64,000 nt of DNA, from contig OZ038452.1 of the NCBI GenBank assembly GCA_964036195.1, positions 1,550,001 to 1,614,000 of the forward strand. Reading direction: 5' to 3'. Shown here one piece after another: positions 1 to 64,000 of this stretch (position 1 is the first letter of the stretch; every line of letters begins with the position of its first letter). The translations under genes were made by a program, and so were the position numbers. The notes under the pieces were generated by a model. The model saw only the letters and a list, made by a program, of their open reading frames with translations, ran no database searches and was not told where the DNA came from. This stretch comes from Sphaerolaimus hirsutus (lineage: Eukaryota > Nematoda > Chromadorea > Monhysterida > Sphaerolaimidae).

Positions 1-59203
<59,203 letters not shown>

Positions 59204-59680
59204 CTGCGGCCGCAACTTTCAGATGTGTATGTTCGGCTAGGTGGCACATCGATTGGCTTTTCGATGTGGAATTGTGGACAAAATTATTGTCCTTAAATGT
59301 CGACAAGTACAAAATGTGAAAAGTTGAGTTGAGCGCGGAAACGGCATCCAGATCTGATACCGCACATTTGCACAATTTGCCAAAAAAAATTCCAAAAAAA
59401 ATGTCACCCTTTTTTAAATGTCACATTTTGGCTCGGTGATTTCGCAGGTCAAAGTTGTACTCAATAACACTGAATGCACTCAATAGTTGTCAACTGTCAT
59501 GTTTTAACAAATGTGGTGTAAAATTGCCTTCAAAAACTCCACATGTTATATTACTTTGTGTCATCATGACTTTTTTCACATTCCCTAAATTAAATACAGC
59601 CTATTTGAGAAACAAGGTAGATTTAGATGTGGGATGGGTTTAGATGTGGGATGGGTTTAGATGTGGGATGAGCCTACGTC

Positions 59681-60013
59681 GGGGCATGCCTAATACGCAC
59701 ATCTGCCCGTTACGCACATCTGCCCGTTTTTTCACTTGACACTTTTTGATATGATGTGATTTTCAGATATGAGTCAAGTGACAAAAAAGTTGCGCAATGA
59801 CATTGGTGAACTTTTTTCACTTCACTTAAATCTGAAAATCACTTGAAAAAGTGTCAAGTGATGTTCAAACATGAGTGAAGTGAAAAAAGTTCACAAATGT
59901 CATTGCGCAACTTTTTTTCACTTCACTCATATCTTAAAATCACTTGAAAAAGTGTCAAGTAAAAAAACGGGCAAATGTGCGTAACGGGCAGATGTGAGTA
60001 TTAGTGCACCCTC
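59681..60013. mobile_element. GGGGGTGCACTG-family MITE
   Basis: Inverted TAATACGCACATCTGCCCG ends and palindromic CACTTGACAC units, with flanks CCTACGTC and CCTAGGTC (7/8). Confidence 0.88.
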
Positions 60014-60987
60014 CCTAGGTCCGGGGGTAGTAGACAAAAAAAATACATTTGCAGGTGTAAAACTACGACAATGAATTGAATACGCACGCAATTGCTAATG
60101 TTCACCACATTCAATACAATAGTTATACTTCCGTGTTCCGCTAGTAATTAATAATGTTTGCGCCCGAAGTGTGGACGGGCGGCGCTCAAAAACAAGACAC
60201 TTTATTTTTAAAAAGAAAAGTTGCGCGGCCGCGAGCAAACGAGTGCGGCCAAAGTCCCCAACAGCAGGGTTGGCAAAATCTCAGAAAAAAATAAAAATAA
60301 AATGAAATGAAAAATTTAAGAAAAAAATTTTAAAAAATGGAAAATTAAAAAAAAATTGTATAAAAATTCGAATTTTTGTAAAATTGTATAAAAATTCGTA
60401 TTTTTGTAAAGCTGTAAAGCTTTAGATGACATACTCGGTAGAGTATAAGAACTACCATCTGAAACTTGGGTGCTCTGAAACGTTAATTATTAATTAGTAA
60501 ATTATGTGCAACTAAAATATAACGTCTTTGATGACCATCTCCACGTCTTGAGCTATTTATCCCCCCCCCCCTTCCCGAGAGCCCCCAACAATTTGAATTC
60601 TAACAGTCCAAAAAAAGTTACTTAATAAAATATTATTTTAAAAACGCTCTTGCCAACTGTACGTCAGTCAATAAGAGACATATTGAATGTGCCGGGCCCG
60701 GGCTAGAACAGTTGTTCAAGAAACACAAGCAAATAAGCAGCCAAGTCCGGCTTTCCACAAATCAAAGCAATAAGGGGCCATTTCCGGATTGCATTGGCCA
60801 AAGTAAACGCATTCTAGAGCGGTAAAGCGTGGCATTCCGCATATCCGCTCTGCATATTTGCATGTATTTGTGTCCGAATGTATTTACTTGTGTAAGTGTG
60901 TGAATACACGGTCAGTTTCGAAATGCTTGGTACTGTCAACTTTGTGGGCTGAAAAACTTATGTTGAGGATAGTAAATCATAGGTAGC

Positions 60988-61446
60988 TAAAGCGGCGTTT
61001 ACACTGACACGTGTGACGACAAAAACTTTTTGGGCTTTCAACTTTCTTTATGTCATGAAAATTGAATAATTGTTGTGTCAGACACCTAGATCTCGATCAC
61101 TCTTTCTGCCTACGACAAACATAAATTTTTATATATGACGTTATCACACACAATAAAACGAAACAAAATTTTTGTCGTCACAGGTTGTCGGTTCGAGTTG
61201 TTCCCGGGAGCCTCGTTAACGAGGCTCTCGGGAACAACTCGAACCGACAACTTGTGACGACAAATTTTCTTGTTTGTTTTATTGTGTATGATCACGTCAT
61301 ATATAAAAATTTATGTTTGTCCTAGGCAAAAAGAGTGATCGAGATCTAGATATCTGACACAACAAATATTCAATTTTCGTCACATAACGAAAGTTGAAAG
61401 CCCCAAAAAATTTTGTCGTCACACGTGCCAGTGTAAACGCAGCTTA
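60988..61446. mobile_element. Near-perfect hairpin (foldback MITE) with CGTTTACACTG ends
   Basis: Two arms of about 225 bp with almost no loop (centre near 61215, GAGCCTCGTTAACGAGGCTC). Outer ends GGCGTTTACACTG and CAGTGTAAACGC. The arms differ by only scattered mismatches, so the copy is young or conserved. Confidence 0.92.
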
Positions 61447-61526
61447 AACAAATTTGGGGGGTTGGGGGGGGGGTTGCGGGAGTTCAACACATTGTTTTCC
61501 AAGGTGTAGAAGAACAAGGTGATGAC

Positions 61527-61820
61527 TAGGGTTCAAACGGGACCAGTTTTTCGGACCGGGACCGGGACCGGGACCAGAAATTTTTCTTATCGGGACCGGG
61601 ACCGGGACTAGGTGGTCGGGACCGGGACCGGGACCGGGACTGGCATTTTTCAATTGTCGGGACCGGGACCGGGACCGGGCCTGGGGTGTCGGGACCGGGA
61701 CCGGGACCGGGACCGCCCCAGTCCCGACTATTTGCCGAACCATGTACCGGGACCGGGACCGCCCCAGTCCCGACTATTTGCCGAACCATGTACCGGGACC
61801 GCGGTCCCGTTTGAACCCTA
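61527..61820. mobile_element. hAT-like MITE, TAGGGTTCAAAC family (GGGACC type)
   Basis: Perfect 8-bp duplicates GTGATGAC (61519-61526 and 61821-61828). Dense GGGACC arrays. The right end carries a direct duplication of about 56 bp containing GACTATTTGCCGAACCATG. Confidence 0.92.
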
Positions 61821-62156
61821 GTGATGACACTCGCTAAAATAGGTGTAAAAATGACAGGTAAAAGCAAAAAATAGTTAAAAACAGGCAATAATTCACATGA
61901 TCACAAATTGGGACACAGTTAAGAGGCAGCAATATAGAACTGATACAAGATTCTATGTGATATGTTTAATTTAGTTTTGATTTTATATTCTCCAACATTT
62001 TTGATGTCAATATATGATGTACTAAAAAGGTGTATTCAATATTGAATATTTGTCCAAATTTTTAAATGTCAATTCAACATGAGATGGTTCCAGTTAGTAG
62101 AATACATTGTGTTCACCATAGCGATTCACTGGAGCTCCATGTATCATAAATACATA

Positions 62157-63569
62157 CACTCCTGGAAAAATGTCTTTAGCGCTTTGATTTTTTTGATTCA
62201 ATGGCGAATCAAACATTAAATATGGGTCACTGTGGGGTGAAACTCATACATAGGAAGGGTCATTATGTCGACCACACAAAGTAGAAATCTCCCCCCTCCT
62301 GCGTATATAGTCAACATTTCGTTAACCAGGAATGCAGCGCTTTCCGGGATTTTTTTTATACTTTTTTACATTTCGCTTAATGCGCGCAGCCATGGGCTGG
62401 CACGGTGCCAACATTTCGTTTAGTTCATTATATCAAAAATCTGCACCATGCCGGGTCGTTATTTGTCTGCCGACCGACGGCAGACAATTTTGAACGTGTG
62501 AGTGCAGAGTATCAACTCCACTGCGTATACAATTTTGAATATAAATTCGCAAAGTGATAGATATTTGAGTAGTGCATCTTTTTTCACATTGCATCGCAGT
62601 CTTTTTCATCGTTTTGACATGTTTTTCCTTGTTTTAACGTTTTCACAAAAAGGCTAAAGACTTTTTTACCACTGGAAATTTGACTTTGGATGCCTAAATA
62701 TGCCTGTCAAATAAGCAGCAACATACCCAGAAAGCTAAAAATCTACATGTGGCATAAAAGCACCTCACTCTACTAGGGTTGGCCGATGTTTTTTTTAAAC
62801 GTTTTTTAATAAAAAAAAACGTTTTTTTTATAAAAAAAACATGACGTCCGAAATGTTTTTTTTTTTAAAAAAACATCGGCCAAAATTTTTAGTACTAAGC
62901 ACTGGGTATTTTGCAAAATTTTTGCGCGCAAGCGCGCAATTTCATGCACAAATTGATATTGGTGGTTGTTTTCATTGGTTTTGTGGCATTTTTAGTATCA
63001 AAGTATCCATTTCTATGTGCTACCATGGGTTAATAAGCCGTCATATGTTGCTGTAGTATATAATATTGAGGTAATGTGCTTCCATGTACCTCCACAGTGT
63101 GTAACTTCACTCCCAAAGTAACAACCTCCTTTTATAACCTTGTTTGATCACTATTCCATCCCAAACTTTACCTGAAGTCACGAACATTTGACTATAAGGC
63201 GATATACAAACGATATGTCGACGAAAAATAGATATTTTTGACACAAATCACCACTTATAATGCTATCCCATGGCTCCACAGACATTATATGGTCATATAT
63301 AACATCACAGAGTATTGCCACTGTCTGATATACCTATATATGTTGACACAAGGTCATATCTGGTAGCTTTTAAAAAAAAACGTTTTTTTTATTAAAAAAA
63401 CGTTTTTTTAATAAAAAAAACATCGAGTTAAAAAAAAACGTTTTTTTTCCAACCCTACACTCTACAAGAATTCATCCCATGTATATATATACGCATGTCG
63501 CACATTAGCAGGGGAAACATTGAATTTTTTGTCCCCGATCAGGAGGCTAAAGACATTTTTCCAGGAGTG
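62157..63569. mobile_element. Tc1/mariner-like element with CACTCCTGGAAAAATGTC ends
   Basis: Inverted ends CACTCCTGGAAAAATGTCTT and AAGACATTTTTCCAGGAGTG, flanked by TA. Interrupted by the hAT-like copy at 62774. No intact transposase frame. A left-end fragment of the same family is at 46227-46363. Confidence 0.88.
62774..63457. mobile_element. hAT-like element, TAGGGTTGG family, copy 4 (nested)
   Basis: Perfect duplicates CACTCTAC (62766-62773, 63458-63465). It is nested inside the TA-flanked element 62157-63569. Confidence 0.93.
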
Positions 63570-64000
63570 TAGATAGATGCATGCAATGCTGCACTGCAAC
63601 ACAACCACATCACATGAAAAATGCAATCCACATCGGCAGTCTAGTAGATGTTTGCATATCGAGGTTCCACCAACCGTCAGCTGTACTTCCACACTAAAGT
63701 GAAATGCAAATATGCTTGGTGAATGATGTGTCCCACTATTCCTTGCACAACAAATTTTTAAAGTTTGGTTAATTTTTGTCTAATTCCGTGTATATATTTA
63801 TTTTATTATTATTAATTTATTATACAAAGCAATTTATATATTCATATTTATTTAGATCTACATCACCGGTCAATGCTATCATCTCATCCCAATTAGTAAA
63901 GTATGCACTATAGCAGGAAATGTGGACCCCGCCCACTAAATTCATTGGATACTGTTAGGCAACTGATAGACACACCATGTGGTGCATAAAACATTTAGTT

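Larger units (their letters stand above)
59204..64000. other. Region upstream of the first exon seen
   Basis: Holds MITEs at 59681, 60988, 61527 and 62157. The remainder (60020-60980, 61830-62150, 63575-64000) is AT-rich. No GC-rich exon, CpG island or core promoter is evident, so the MAST start probably lies further right or is non-obvious. Confidence 0.5.

Overview
The window is from an animal (metazoan) nuclear genome. It carries spliceosomal introns, AT-rich introns around GC-rich exons, and a very dense load of small DNA transposons (MITEs). No bacterial, viral or organellar content is visible. The phylum cannot be fixed from the sequence alone.

One protein-coding gene dominates: a microtubule-associated serine/threonine kinase (MAST; the fly relative is drop out/dop), read on the minus strand from about 59.2 kb down to position 1. 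It runs off the left edge inside the kinase domain. I place 23 exons whose splice phases join without a break (about 1370 codons): a low-complexity N-terminus (exons at 59.1, 58.7, 56.8, 55.4, 34.3, 16.3, 15.6, 14.8 and 14.3 kb), the conserved RRWS..SGYGT segment (13.2 kb), RPRSRS (9.5 kb), VYKERFP and the pre-kinase MAST domain (5.6-3.5 kb), then the kinase domain from the glycine loop (2.9 kb) through ALKM, HRDLKPDN, DFG and APE to DEIEW at the left edge. The rest of the kinase, the AGC tail and the PDZ domain lie outside. The five most 5' exons are supported by GC3, phase and splice sites more than by homology.

The introns, above all 16.5-34.2 kb and 34.5-55.4 kb, are mosaics of transposons. 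At least seven families have long inverted termini and 8-bp target-site duplications (TSDs; hAT-like). One family has short, mostly ATT, duplications; several have TA duplications (Tc1/mariner-like foldbacks). There is also a block from 39.5 to 45.4 kb with higher-order satellite, a G-rich minisatellite and a Helitron-like end.

The most interesting signal is that transposons form or edit introns of the MAST gene. The intron at 14372-14776 is one MITE inside an 8-bp duplication of a coding AGGT site, and splicing from one duplicate to the other restores the uninterrupted reading frame. A second MITE at 9636-9811 does the same to the reading frame but lacks an AG at the duplicate. A third hAT-like element has duplicated the splice donor of the exon at 6219, and a fourth element ends at the acceptor of the 34.4-kb exon. 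This fits the introner concept, TE insertion creating introns, caught in an animal kinase gene.
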